A DNA stretch of 64,000 bases, from NCBI GenBank assembly GCA_036873755.1, contig JAVTVY010019491.1, positions 1 to 64,000 on the forward strand, given 5' to 3'. Below are positions 1 to 11,822 of the stretch, one piece after another; position 1 is the first letter of the stretch; each line of letters begins with the position of its first letter. The position numbers and the translations under genes are program-made. A model generated the notes under the pieces. It was not told where the DNA came from and did not search any database. It was given only the letters and a program-made list of their open reading frames with translations. The DNA is from Hanleya hanleyi (Eukaryota > Mollusca > Polyplacophora > Lepidopleurida > Hanleyidae).

Positions 1-2640
1 AGAAAAAGGAGTCAGTAATCTCAAAATTTTCCCAGACTAGGTTGTAAAGTATCCATGTATAGCCTCTGTGAAGGGTAAAATGCTATGAAACAAATATGCG
101 ACAAAAATATATGAAAAGACTCCTAGAAATTCACATTTAGGGGGGATCATATCTCCTTGGTGGATATAATCAAATCTCACGCTATGGCTAAATTATTACT
201 TGAGAGGTCTACAATAGCACATATACAATCTGATGCCATAAGAATGCTATACAGTCCATGTTTATTCTGCAGTCCAAATATCTGTACAAAGTATATGGAA
301 GAGGCAGCAGGCTTTGTTCAGAACTATTACGGCTCATATCTGTCAAAATGGTTTTAATTGTTCATCTTAGTATCGTGATATATTAAAGGTGAAATGCAAA
401 GGTTTTCCTTTGTATATTCTTCTTGGGTTAGTGGATGATGAAAATATCAGCCTCTCCCCTTCGTTACAATATCAGCCTCTCCCCTTCGTTACAATATCAG
501 CCTCTCCCCTTCGTTTCATTATATTTTAAGTAAATTGTCTACTGGAAGCTTTGAACAAGTGCTCCAAAGTTGGTATCTTCAAAACTGAAATCCGCATGGC
601 TTATTTGCCCTTGTTTGATGCCATTTTGTGAAGTCGCACCAGACAGCCTGCATGCCATCAACACTTGTAACATTCACTCTTGTGACAGCTGGTCTTGAGA
701 TACCAACTTGGAGGGTAATCTCCGTCCCTGGGTTTTAATATTGGAATTTATAAAATGTAAATGCTATTGAATACAGCTGAAAAATGTGAAATGGTCAAAA
801 CACAACCTCTCTAATGTGATGTATATATACCATGTCTGATGTGCCTTGTTCAAAATTTTAAGAAGGTTAGAAGCTATTTTGTGCTAAATGCTATAATTGT
901 CTCTACTGTTACATCTAATTCTGTCCAAAGATAAAATACTAGCTGAAAATTTTTTATTGGGGTTACAATATTTGTACCTGTATGTGATGCAATAGAAACC
1001 GTCCTGTATAAATTTTCCTATACATTTTGAAGTGAACTTTAAAGCAAATGTCTAAACTACCAAGCAAGTTTGCAGTCCATTTATCTCTCGTGTTTCAGAC
1101 CTGTATTATGGAATGTCCGTTTGAATATTTTATTTCTGCAACTGCTAAGGTTTTAAGAAGATCTTTAGTTTAAAATATATGTATGCCTGTTTTCTACATT
1201 ATTACGGTTTATGTTATAAAGTTGGATTCCAATCTGAGTAAACATTGATGTATATGAAAAACTATATCTCTGTGAGTATACTATCGCGGTTTACTTCGAT
1301 TGAGTTGAATTCTTGTTAAAGGATGCTCTACAGAATTTTTTTAAACCATTCACTACTCTACCAAGCAAACATGTATTGGAAGAGATAACTAATATCAAAC
1401 GGATGCAGTCTCATTTCAAGCTCTTCACTCAAAATTTCAGTTGCCATTTTTGGTGAATTGGTGTTTCAGAAATCCTTAGAATGTTCGTGACAATTGTCCT
1501 GAAACCTGATGATGTAGGCCCCCTATATCCATGACAATAAAATCCCAGTTCTGTCCCTTGATGCAATACAGGTCCCCAACATCCATGACAATTAAATGGC
1601 TGGTGGGGATCATTATACAATTCAATTAGCCTCTCATGTAACGTGACATCAATTTAATTGCTAGTGCGAGGTCCCTGGACTGGCACGCTTTAATTTGGTG
1701 TATCGGGCTGCATAGGACTTCCCGCCACATGTACTTTGCGTGGAAAATGACAATTTGATTGGTTTCACATTACATAAGCGATGTTAGATTTCTGGATAAG
1801 TGTTCACGTGCCATACAGATGAATGAAGAGACAATTCATCATATGACTAAGAGAGATATAATACATCATCAGGGTTTGGGACCATTAAGGGTCTAATAAT
1901 GGTATATAAATGTAGCTTACACTGGATATAACATTTAAGTTTTCAGCAAGAAGATATTGCATTACCCACATTGTCATGTCAAAGTAAAATACTTTGATCG
2001 CTCCTGCACCATTTTTAACAGGCAGGCTTACGACACTAAAGTTTTACCAGAGATGCAACTGTCACTGATTAAATCAACACTCTCCAGAACTGCAAAGCAT
2101 CACAAGAGTAATTCTAGATTCTCAAATATCCAGGACTTTTCAGGCTTCAAATTTTACTTTTCTGAGCCAATTGTTCTTTTTCTTTATTGATTATTGGAGC
2201 GGATTTTCTCAAGGAGCCTCATCAACAATTTTCTGAGACAGCCAAAGAATGATAGGCAAAATATTCCAATTCACATTAACTTTTTTTTTTGATGGATACA
2301 CACGATCAGGCAGTGGAGTTTTTGATGTTCATCATTCCTTCTGGTTCAAAATTCCACCTTCCATTAACCGTGTTATCTAATTTCCTGACAGGATGCAATT
2401 GTTCATGAGGCATTGTTAGTTATTTGTTGAAGTATATCCATGGTCATAAGATTTTATTTAGGATGTTAATATACAGCCCAATATGAATTCTCAATTTTGT
2501 ATATATGTGTTATGTTCCCGATTTTTGTTGAATGTATAAACGGTGATGGTGATACATTTTATAATAAAACTTGAGAAATACTCGTTGATTTGTTGTTTTT
2601 GTGCTCTCGACTTCACATTTTCTTGAACTAAAGGATGTGC
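1..2640. other. AT-rich non-coding DNA, possibly a 3' UTR
   Basis: No convincing coding region is visible on either strand. The stretch is AT-rich and ends in an AATAAA hexamer at 2563-2568, which would suit the end of a plus-strand transcript whose coding part lies left of the window. That reading is only an inference: no last exon is recognised. Confidence 0.3.
443..517. repeat. Three-copy 25-bp minisatellite
   Basis: Three consecutive 25-bp units, each containing ATCAGCCTCTCCCCTTCG, run head to tail at 443-467, 468-492 and 493-517. The third differs only at its end. No function is suggested. Confidence 0.9.
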
Positions 2641-5600
2641 ATATCATTCTTAGCATAGAGCCAGGGTATTTTTACCCCTCGGCCCGAATGGGCATAGGGG
2701 TATTGTTGTGGGTCCGTCTGTCCGTCCGTACCGTTTTCGTTAACATTCCATATCTTGAAAACTACTGAAGGCAGATGCTCAAAACTTCTATCCAGTACAG
2801 AATGTATTTTGTAGGTGTGCCTTTTGTATCTCTTGGGTTATTGATATAGTGGAATCATTTTATAAAAAAAATTTAAAATAAGTTTTATTATGAATTATGA
2901 TTTGATCAAATTCTACCGACAATCGGGAACCCTCGGGTAATGGAATGGTCTTCGCTGAATAAGGTACGGTACCCGATACAACCCAAAAGAAAACTGCTCC
3001 AAGAATAATTGAAGGTAGTTCTACAGCCCATTTCATGTTTCCCTTTTCATCAGTCTTTGGTCGTTGTTAATTAATTCTTTGTTTCTCGTAACCTTGCTTT
3101 TGAAAATAGACATGCTGAGGGCGATAATTATTAATTATTACCTAGCGAGAAAAAAAAAAAAATACTAAAACAAAACTTGGGATGCAAAATTTGAAAATAT
3201 AAAAGCTTTTACTGGACTAGATTTATCAAACAAAACCTCTGCTAGAGGAACAGTGACCTGTTAATTAAATGAATAATGCATACATAATAACCATTAATAA
3301 GAAATCACAGATCACAATCCATAGACATGACTCTTGACATAAAATACATTATGTGAGGTGTCATATATGGAGCTAATTTAGAACTGGTTTCCATCAGATT
3401 AGTATTGGCTAACAATATTAAATCAACCTTCACCAAAGCAACCATAAATAGTAATAATATTAATCCTAATTTTTTAGGATTCATAAATTTTACTATAATA
3501 CAGCTGTCCTAAGCAAGTCACTGGTCAACAACAACAACAACAGCTTTGGTCTAATCACGATGCCTTCTTCTGATTTTCAGAGTCAGTAAAGACTCTTCTC
3601 TTCCAAGTCCGCCACTGTGGATTCTTGATCCATGGCACGGAGTGATTTATAGATTTATAGAATTTATTTCCGGCGGCGCAGCGCCGCCGGATATCTGAAT
3701 GCAGTAAACATGGGAGCGGCCATCTTGATATTGGATGAGTAACAGGTGTTTTCTCGAGCCATACTTCACAGACGTGCCGTGGAGTGATCCAACTAGTTTC
3801 ATATCGTAAAACGACAGGATTGTATCACCCGTTCGTGGTTAACACATTAATATTAATTCTGTTATAATGAATTCATCGAATAAATGTCCTTTAGTACTAT
3901 TTTATTATGGCTTAGAGACCAAATCGATGACCATACATGATCAAGTTATTCACCTGTACGTCTGCAGCAAAATGTTTGAGATTGAACTGCGAGTTACTAA
4001 AAACTCGAAACAGTAAAACACGCGGATCGGATTGATGTGTAGAAAAAGTCGATCTAGGCTTAATTGACAATGACACACATCAATAAAGAAATAGTGGCTT
4101 GATGATGGGTCCCATATAATGCCACAGCGCGAACTCTTACATCAGGCTATATATGTAGTGACTTAATACGTCAACCAGAGAACATTAATTTCAAAGTCCT
4201 AGTTGGACATGCGGTTCATGTGCAGATTTTGCCAGCAAGTACTTAACTTCCGGCTAACCCCACACTTTCCAGATGGGTCCTCGCGCGAACTACATTAGTC
4301 AAACCTTTAATGAAAACAAACAAATCGATGTTTTTTTTTAACCATAATGGTGCATCGTGACCTGTATTCACCAGTTGCACACGTAATCGGCTTGTAATAC
4401 GCAGATTATAAGCTACAAACGTTTCCGCCGGCATTGATGCAGAATGCCGATGCATCTGCATCAATAAGTTTTCTTGTTTGCTGATTACAAGCGCCCATAT
4501 AGGGCAGGAGAATCATCGACGGAAGTTTCAAATCTGCCTTGGAAAGAAAACGCTCGATGACAGAGCTGGCGGTCGTCTTTTCAGAGAATAGGAAAGTTGT
4601 GAATTTAACATAAAACTGACCGTTTGGTGAAGCTATCGTGGCTCCGTTGGCCAAAATCATTTTGATCAACACCAGGATGAATGCGATCAACCATGCGGAC
4701 ATTTCTAAATTCATTGCGGTGTACGAGGAACGAAAGGGGTGTATGATGAACATACTTCCGTTTGATTTGAGAACTCCGCATGAAAATCGATATCTAGTTT
4801 GCAGACGAATAGTTATACTTCACTTCTCAATGCATATTTCGTTAGATTACATTGTGGATGTTCAGTTTGTTGTTATTTACTGTTTTTGCGATCAGACAAA
4901 CTACGGAATTGAGACCACAGAATTTCCTTCCGGAGCTCCGACTGGAAAACATAATGACGTAGCTTAGAGGATTCCCAAGAAAGTTTGCCGTTTCATTGGT
5001 CAGTTTATGGGGAATCCCTTGAACTGCACAACAGGTGGCGCTGCAGTGCCCTTCGAAGGGATGGTACAAAGAGACGGCTTTACGAAACTTGTTACGACAA
5101 TCTCGGTATTTTACGAGCAATTAAATCACTGGAGAGCGCTGCTTTGCGAAATCAGAACTCATTATAGGCATTTTTTTAGGGATTTTGACACGTCAGTACC
5201 AATAATTAATGCAATGCGTAATTATTGCTTGCAAAAATACTGATGCGGGCGGGTTACGGGAAACGAACCATTAATTATCAGCGGCCTTTTCTGCTTTCAA
5301 AATATCAACGGAATATTGCCCGCTTTGTCCCTGAATACCAAATTATCCTTCCTTTTTTTTTTTGAATGATCAATGCTCTCCACCAAATACCAGGGGACAT
5401 AACCCATGCATGGCCAACCCGTTATTTGTTTCTCAAGGATTGATCCGCCTGCGAATGTAGTCCAAGGTTTGATCTCCACAAGTTTTTTTCAAGTTACGTA
5501 AGGTTGGTGATGATTTTTAATGAGGCAGCTCAATAAACTGTTGATCACACTGCTCTGCCACATGTACACACACTCGTGATATAACTGATAATTTTTTCCA

Positions 5601-7421
5601 GAATATTACAGAGCTGAGGGGTTCTAGCACCTCTGGTGCCTCATGTCATTGGGCTTTACATAACCCCTGAGCAAAACCAGGACGTCTATTGTATCCACAT
5701 AGACAAGTTGTCATAATTGGGGTAGATGGTTTGCACCATTGTGAAATCATTTCTGCATGAAAAGCTCAGTCTTGTGAGCACGACAGATACATGTGAGGTT
5801 GATTCAAGCCCTGGGCTGCAAGGTAACTATTGGTTAAATTCAGTGACTGGTTAGTATTTCAATTCTCATCATAAGATGAGGGGTGGAAAATGTGATTTCC
5901 GTCCGTGTCTTAAATTGTCTGTCCAGTTCCAGGCCGTGGATAGGTACCATAGTTTGGTTATGCCTTTACCCACGGGTCAAAGAAGAACGCTACACACTTT
6001 GACCTCAACAGGTCACGGTCAGCATGGTCACTGTGGTTGAAAAATCTGTAAATCAATGAAAATTGCTATGATTATGCTATAAGTTAGTACAGTTGAGAGA
6101 CGTGGATTGTGATGGCAAAGAAGAAACATACTGATTTTTACCCCTCATCCAAAGGGTATTGTCCGCTTGGTATGTCCGTTTAATTATCTTGCGGCTTTGT
6201 TAACACAATATCTCTTGAAGGATTATAATAGCCAGGCTTTTCAAATTCATACAACATATGCAACTGGCAATGGGTCAGAAACCTAGTGAAGAGGACTGAC
6301 CTTGACCTATTTTATCTAGGTCAAATTTAAGTATTGGTGATAATTTTTGAAGGGGGGATTTGGTTGAATGTCACACTCAAGGTTATTTCACTCATATGGT
6401 GACAGCCAGTTTGACTAATGGATGGAGTCAGAGTACCCGGAGAGAACCATCACCTATCAGCAAGTAACTGGTAAACTTTCACACATGCACCAGTAGAGCT
6501 CGAACCCGTGCTCTTCAGCTGTGTGAGGCTAGCGGTCACCAACGAAGCACCACTCGGCAACATTTTTTGGAGGATTACATTCGGTGGTGATTGACTGGAA
6601 GCCTTTGTAATTTGATGGACATTGACCTATTTCATCAAAGTCAAATTCGATTTATTGCAGTATCCCGAGGGATCATGGCTCGGCTCTTCTAATTTACACT
6701 GCAAGTACATAAGCAACTGGTGATTAATTAGAAGCCTATTCAATTTGACTAACCTTGACCTATACAATTAAAGCAGGTGCCATACCGATCAATTAAAGCT
6801 CTGAGTGACTGCACATGGAAATGTCACTTTCCGCAGCAAATGTGACCCAAGTCTGTCTAGCGCTGGTGAACCAACCCCACTCTATACTGTGGTACTGTAT
6901 GTTGTTCATTAGCAAATAGCCATGTGTTCAGGACTTTCACACTGCACATTTGATCTTGACTACATCAGAGTGGGTATCTAATGTACAGAATCTGAAGCCA
7001 GGAGAATGGGAACCTAAATAATTGTGGACTTTTCAGTGACTTTAGACATGTTAGAGTGCTCATATATATCTTGTGCATCTGACCAGTTCATATGCAGATC
7101 TGTACACTTTGGTCATCATGTTTGTTGTACTCCTGTGCAATCACTCACTGTTCCATGACAAGTTATTGGGCAACTAAGGCTTTGAAATGTCACCCGATCC
7201 AAAGAGAAACATAAATACCATATTTTCTGCATAAAACTGTGTTGTTTCCGCGTGTGAAAAGGAATAGGAACCAAACATTGCGATATGACTGAAATAGTGT
7301 TAAAAGCGACATTAAATCATATTCACTCAATTCACTTTCTTTAGAAAAAAAAATTTGATTATTTAGTCTTCTGGCTACAAAGTTGATAAATACATATATA
7401 AAAGCGACAGCAGATTCATTA
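2641..7421. other. Non-coding stretch with dispersed old repeats
   Basis: No supported gene except a weak exon candidate at 4406-4753. Two places (about 2665-2800 and 6135-6330) share the pattern 'ttttacccctc... gggtattgt... gtccgt... gttaacac... tatctcttga', an old dispersed repeat. A GC-rich perfect hairpin, CCGGCGGCG-CAG-CGCCGCCGG, lies at about 3671-3691. A segment near 6430-6560 resembles a degenerate SINE. Confidence 0.5.
4406..4753 (-). CDS. Possible first exon of a secreted protein (weak)
   Basis: A 115-codon frame carries a stretch that looks like a signal peptide (a run of Ala, Trp, Leu, Ile, Phe, Ile, Leu, Val, Leu ending in Ala-Asn-Gly), followed by a polar, folded-looking stretch. 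A GT suitable for a splice donor lies near 4490. I recognise no family, and the antisense frame is equally long, so this may be chance. Splice mapping or homologues would decide. Confidence 0.18.
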   Translation of the reverse strand: MFIIHPFRSSYTAMNLEMSAWLIAFILVLIKMILANGATIASPNGQFYVKFTTFLFSEKTTASSVIERFLSKADLKLPSMILLPYMGACNQQTRKLIDADASAFCINAGGNVCSL

Positions 7422-7727
7422 TCATGCTGTTTGTGTGTCAGTCTTTTTCTTCGTGCGTAATTTGAGTTTTAATTCTCCATCTAGTTGTTTTCCTCGACGC
7501 AGCAGGTCCTGTTTGTATAAAGCTTCTAGTAAAGGCGGAAGTTTTGTGTGGGTAGGAAGACTTCTCTGTGGTCGTACATCTTTCTCAGTGAGTTTACAGA
7601 ATTCTTCTTCCTCCACTTTAGGGATCAACAGCCAATCGGCACGGTGAGAAGTACAGATCTCGCATTCCTTCTCAAATTTCTGCCCCCGGAACACTTTGTA
7701 TCCCCAGGCCCTGCCTTTTATGAATTC
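7422..7727 (-). CDS. MRPS34: Mitochondrial ribosomal protein mS34, last exon
   Basis: This is the 101-codon terminal exon plus stop of the mitochondrial small-subunit protein mS34, which works in the mitoribosome. The stretch KGRAWGYKVFRGQKFE, then a DW-L-IPK-EEE-F block and a PPLLEAL block, follow the order of conserved blocks in animal MRPS34 (HGKAWG..F.GK, DWRLVPK.EEE, PPLL). The exon opens after a good acceptor (CCATTGCAG) and continues in phase 0 from the exon ending at 8999. The tail is Lys/Arg-rich and ends at the stop at 7422. An upstream in-frame extension to 7808 is intron. This is one of the few ordinary host genes in the window and has no disabling change. Confidence 0.85.
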   Translation of the reverse strand, partial: EFIKGRAWGYKVFRGQKFEKECEICTSHRADWLLIPKVEEEEFCKLTEKDVRPQRSLPTHTKLPPLLEALYKQDLLRRGKQLDGELKLKLRTKKKTDTQTA

Positions 7728-8998
7728 CTGCAATGGAAGTGGATAACCATAACAGTGTAATAGGGCTTGTTCCAAATTGGGGGGGGGGTTATAAAATATC
7801 ATTTTCAATATGCATTAAGAGAGTAAAGGACGTTCATTTCCCTGCTCTTTGGGGCTACAACATGGACTGGAGATTTGTCAAATTTTTCAAAATAAGCTGA
7901 ATTTCCTAACAAATGTACCCAAACAACTTAAAATGGGATAAAAATCAACAAAAGACACAACAGAACCATCTGTGTGTTTTACTGGTGGTTCGATGTAGTG
8001 TGATGGGACCAAAAAGTTGGGCATTGCAGATTCAACAGTTTGAGAGTGCAAAGTGCTCCCAAGGTTGAAAATTATGCCTCTGGAATCCCCTAAAATTCAC
8101 TCTTAGTCACTTTAATGATATTCCCTACCCCCACCCTGTTTCCCCATCCCCTCTTGGAAATGGAAACGCTCAGTTTAGCTACTAATGTTTTTTTAAGAAA
8201 GCATGATGTCCACCTGTTTTTATTACATATTCAACAATAACTATATGTGTTTAGTATTATAGCAAAATGGGGAAAATTTGACCTTGGAAAGTTTGATTTT
8301 TTGAGCATGAAGCAAGAAAAAATTCAATTTCCATATGTATTCAGTGTTATGGCTTTTAACAGGTATACATGTATGCATTCGGCTACTATATTTTTTTAAC
8401 GAGTATGATGATCTCCATTTTTTTCATGGATCATCTGTTGCAAAAATACTGAAATTTGGAAAACATTCAACCTTTAGAAATGAACATCCTCTACTGCCTT
8501 AATATGGAGAAATACTTTAAATTGGTTAGGAATAATATCACAGTCTGAATATATTCTATCTCATTTTGAGATATTCACCATGTAGCCCCCCCCCAACCCC
8601 AGATTGGGATATTTGAAAATAAAATAATAAAAATTAGATTTTATTGCAAAACACATCATCTTTCAAAATTACAGGAAAAAACCCCAAAACATTATGAGTG
8701 ACACAAACTATTTTGGCGATAGATATATGACATTTGGGTGACTAACATATCGTTGATTTAATTCATTTAAGATTAATAAATATATTTCAATCTAGTAATT
8801 ATGAAATAAACATTCAGTGTATATACAAAAAGAGGAGGAATATGTGTGGACTATATCAACGGTGGGGGGATGTTCTATATTCATGCTACCTATAATCAGG
8901 TAGTTCACCTGATCCGATGATAACTACTAGCACTTTTTTATAGGGGGACATCGTCGAAAACTAGGTGCGCAATAATGATGGGTGAGTCGTGAATTTAC
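7728..8998 (-). other. MRPS34: MRPS34 intron
   Basis: The 1271-bp intron lies between donor CCG|GTAAAT (exon end 8999) and acceptor TTGCAG (7728-7733). It is phase 0 and AT-rich. It contains homopolymer runs and no recognisable element. Confidence 0.8.
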
Positions 8999-9181
8999 CG
9001 GGTCCGTCAAATCTGGCTCCACCTTTGTCAGGCGATAATAACTTTTCTCTGGATATCTCCCATGCATGGACCATCTTGTCACGACTCTACCCTCGGCATA
9101 ATTCTTCAGGTTACAAGCGATGTCGTAGAGAGTTTTGCCCTTCCAAGGACTCGGTCTTCCGATGTATTTGATGCTCGACAT
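8999..9181 (-). CDS. MRPS34: Mitochondrial ribosomal protein mS34, first coding exon
   Basis: Sixty-one codons from the ATG at 9181. The start reads MSSIKYIGR, then WKGKTLYDI, NLKNYAEGRVVTR, and YRLTKVEPD. This matches the animal mS34 N-terminus, in which an 'IGR..-KGK-L' opening leads into 'GRLVTR' and 'YWRLT+V-PD'. The exon stops at a consensus donor and joins the exon at 7727 in phase 0, giving a protein of about 162 residues, close to invertebrate mS34. The start is taken as the ATG at 9181 because it sits where insect homologues begin. A further 5' non-coding exon is possible. Confidence 0.85.
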
Positions 9182-9418
9182 CACACGTGGTTGTTGTTGT
9201 TGATCTCCACAGCGCCCTCTTTTGGTGATATCCTAATTACCACCCTTGAACACTGCCTGTTTGGTTTACCCTTGATACCTTGATATCTCAGAATTGAGGT
9301 CGAAGTTCTCAGGGAACTTGTGCCTCCTCTGGACTTCACTAAACTGAAACTTATCCACGGTGCCATGGTGGGTGTATAAACAAAATAAAATCCAGGTGTA
9401 CATGTATTACTATAACGT

Positions 9419-9748
9419 TTACCAGCCTGTTTTGTAAAAATATATATCAGTTGTCGATGAGAAGTGTCTGTGTTGCCGCTTCTTAAAACTGAGCACTGAT
9501 TCTGCATTTACTACCTCTTCCGGAAGATTGTTCCAATGGTTCACTGTCCTGTTACCGAAGAAATGCTGGCGAAGGTTCAATCGATGATGGAACTTTTTTA
9601 GCTTGTATGGATGCCCCCTAGTCCTGCCCATCCTCGCTAAAACCAGGGGTATCTCTATCCTAGATATATCCCCTGGTACGCTTGGGCAACGTATCGCGAT
9701 CAACGACACAGCGGCATCCAGCACATATTGACCAATCAGATCACTTAA
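9419..9748 (-). pseudogene. CR1/jockey-like LINE ORF2 C-terminus remnant
   Basis: The minus-strand frame contains TRGHPYKLKKFHHRLNLRQH, followed by FF-NR-VN-WN-LPEEVVNA and SFKKR. This is the typical C-terminal tail of CR1/jockey-type non-LTR retrotransposon polymerase ORFs, downstream of the reverse transcriptase. It ends at a natural stop at 9419. The 5' side is cut by the TTAA-flanked MITE at 9749, and nothing upstream of that MITE continues the LINE clearly. It is a truncated insertion with no intact polymerase. Confidence 0.8.
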
Positions 9749-10185
9749 GGATGTCCGCTGGTGATAAATCAAAGTAATTAACTTTTTGAATAATGTGTGT
9801 TGTTGCATTCATAATTGTGTAATATGAGGAAAAACAAAGAAAAAAATATAGGTTGTTGTGCATTTTTTAGCTGTAGGCAACGTTAAGTGGACTGATCCAT
9901 GCTCAATTAGATAACCCAGAAAGCATAGGGAATAGCCCTAGTTTTGAAGCATATTCATGAAAAATTCATATAAATAGTATTTAACTTTTTCTGATATTCT
10001 AACTGTTTGCAAATAATCACAATGTCTATCAAAATTTAGCAAATTGGATGGATGTTGGTGTGCAAAATTCTCGGCTAGAAGGCTTTTAAAAGAAATCCCC
10101 ATCTCTTAACCTAGGGAAGGGAGAGTAACCCAATAGAAAAACAGGCAAAATGGCTGCCAAAGTCAAAAACCACCAACGGACATCC
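9749..10185 (+). mobile_element. 437-bp MITE with TTAA target duplication, copy A
   Basis: The termini are inverted: GGATGTCCGCTGGTG at the left and CACCAACGGACATCC at the right. Each is bordered by TTAA (9745-9748 and 10186-10189). No coding capacity. The TTAA duplication with GG...CC ends suits a Kolobok-type non-autonomous element better than piggyBac, whose ends start CCY. A second copy of nearly equal length lies at 27190-27627 in the opposite orientation, which confirms both ends. Confidence 0.9.
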
Positions 10186-10610
10186 TTAAGCACCGCGACC
10201 ATGGCGACCTTGACAACAGATCCGAAACACCATAGCTTGTGCGATGCCCAGTGGCAGAAGAACATGCACCTTTTCAACAACCATGAACATTAATAAATAT
10301 AAGGAAACATAGTTTAAAACAAAATCTATTTGAAGAGAAAAACCCATTGGTATCCATTCATCTATCATCAAACATCCAACAAGCCAGGCAAATGTAGAAA
10401 ACACCGAAGCTTTAAAGGCGGTCCGCGATGTCAGTGTATCCGACTTCACCTTCCCACTGAAGGACTTGGGTTGAAACGCACGGATTTCTATAAAATTTCA
10501 CTGGTCTATCCATTAATATTTTATTGTTATGCGTGCTTGGATTAAATATTTTACATTCGGTATCAGCGAATAGTTCAGCAGCGAAAGTAAAACCTAAACG
10601 TATTTTACCA

Positions 10611-10937
10611 TCAGCGCAGTTTTTCTAGGTCACGTAACTGGAGTGTGGGCGGAACGCGGTTTGCTATGCAAGTTGGTGAAGGGTTCGCCTTTGGCTCACA
10701 AATAGAAACCGCGACGTGGTGAAGATGAGTCCTGCCATGAGAAACATACTGCAAATATCTGTCAGCCTTGACTTGGTCAATTCCCTTCACAATCTTAAAC
10801 AGCTGAATCAGGTCACCTCGTAATCTCCTGTGTAAGAGGGATGGCAGTTTCAGTTGGGTCAAACGCTCATACAGAGACCCAACAGATCTTCCTGCATTTT
10901 CTCGAGAAACATAATTTTTTTTCTCAAAAATTCTCAA
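10611..10937 (-). pseudogene. Second CR1-like LINE C-terminal remnant
   Basis: The frame reads YERLTQLKLPSLLHRRLRGD, then LIQLFKIVKG, the 'RL--L-L-SL-+RR-RGDLI--FKI+-G' block that follows the reverse transcriptase in CR1/jockey polymerases. It then degenerates around NRVPP. It overlaps in homologous position with the remnant at 9419-9748, so it is a separate, older insertion rather than the other half of it. Confidence 0.7.
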
Positions 10938-10960
10938 AAACTGACAACGAAAATGAATAA

Positions 10961-11822
10961 TATTGTGTGTCCCAGCAGAGCTATTGAGGACGTTTCGTCT
11001 GATTTTGTTGAGAAATACAAATTATTGTGTTCTGAAACTTTTGTCACTACTAGCACAACGCAAATATAGTATATAGTTTGATTATAGTCGTATAGGTTTG
11101 ACAGGCATTCTATTCCATTCGTGGATTTTAAACTGTCTCACAATGTTGCAATTCAACAGCAATGTCATAATATGACGACACAATAGCAACGTCATAGCTG
11201 ATGATTGAAACTGGACCACATCATCGGGGTTTTGCCGAAATAATTGGAACTCTCGGGTCGACAACGCTATTCCTCGGGTAAAAATGGCGCATTCGGAGCG
11301 AAACTTGCTGTCCAGCGATAAAACTTGGCCCAAGTTGAAAGAGCCGATAGTGTACGTACCCCAAGGTACCAACTAGTTGGTGATCCGTATAGTTAGGAAT
11401 CTTTTGGAGTGTATGTAAAGAGTGCGTTGGCGTCTGGGGTACGATGAATAGCGTACGACGACTCGCACCCGTTAGATTCGTTTACCGAATGATAATGTTG
11501 AACTAGGGCCAAATGAGGGCTAAACAATGTCCGACAGTTGATAATTTGATCGCAAACCAATGTGTACTATAAGTTTGTTAATGATGCGCAGGGAAGATAA
11601 AGCCGGGACTGGTATTTAATGCCCGTTTACACTCAACCTAGCGCCAAATGTTCGAAGGCGTGTGTGGCTAGCGGATTTGTGGAGCTTCGCCAGTCAACTC
11701 CAGACGCCAACGCACCCTTTACGTTACCCCGAAAAATTCCTAACTATACAGATCACCAACTGGTTGGTACCCTGAGGTACGTACACTAATGGCTCTCCCC
11801 CCTCAGGTCAAGTTTTATCGCT
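10961..11822. repeat. Long-inverted-repeat (foldback) element, left part
   Basis: Sequence from 10961 is repeated inverted at the far side of Polinton 1: 10961-11070 against about 25085-25191, and about 11226-11320 against 24420-24512. Locally, 11310-11445 is inverted against about 11695-11822. The parts fit one older element with long inverted arms and a short centre (about 11446-11694). Polinton 1 later landed in its right arm at ATCGCT. The arms also differ by a later insertion in the right arm. The superfamily is not identifiable. Confidence 0.7.
11817..11822. repeat. Target-site duplication of Polinton 1 (left), ATCGCT
   Basis: ATCGCT immediately precedes the AGTAGTAT terminus. The same six bases follow the right terminus at 24420-24425. 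Six-bp duplications are the rule for Polinton integrases. Confidence 0.95.

Noticed and set aside
3671..3691. GC hairpin as a terminator
   Set aside because: The DNA is eukaryotic; no gene ends there, and the hairpin is more likely a repeat fragment.
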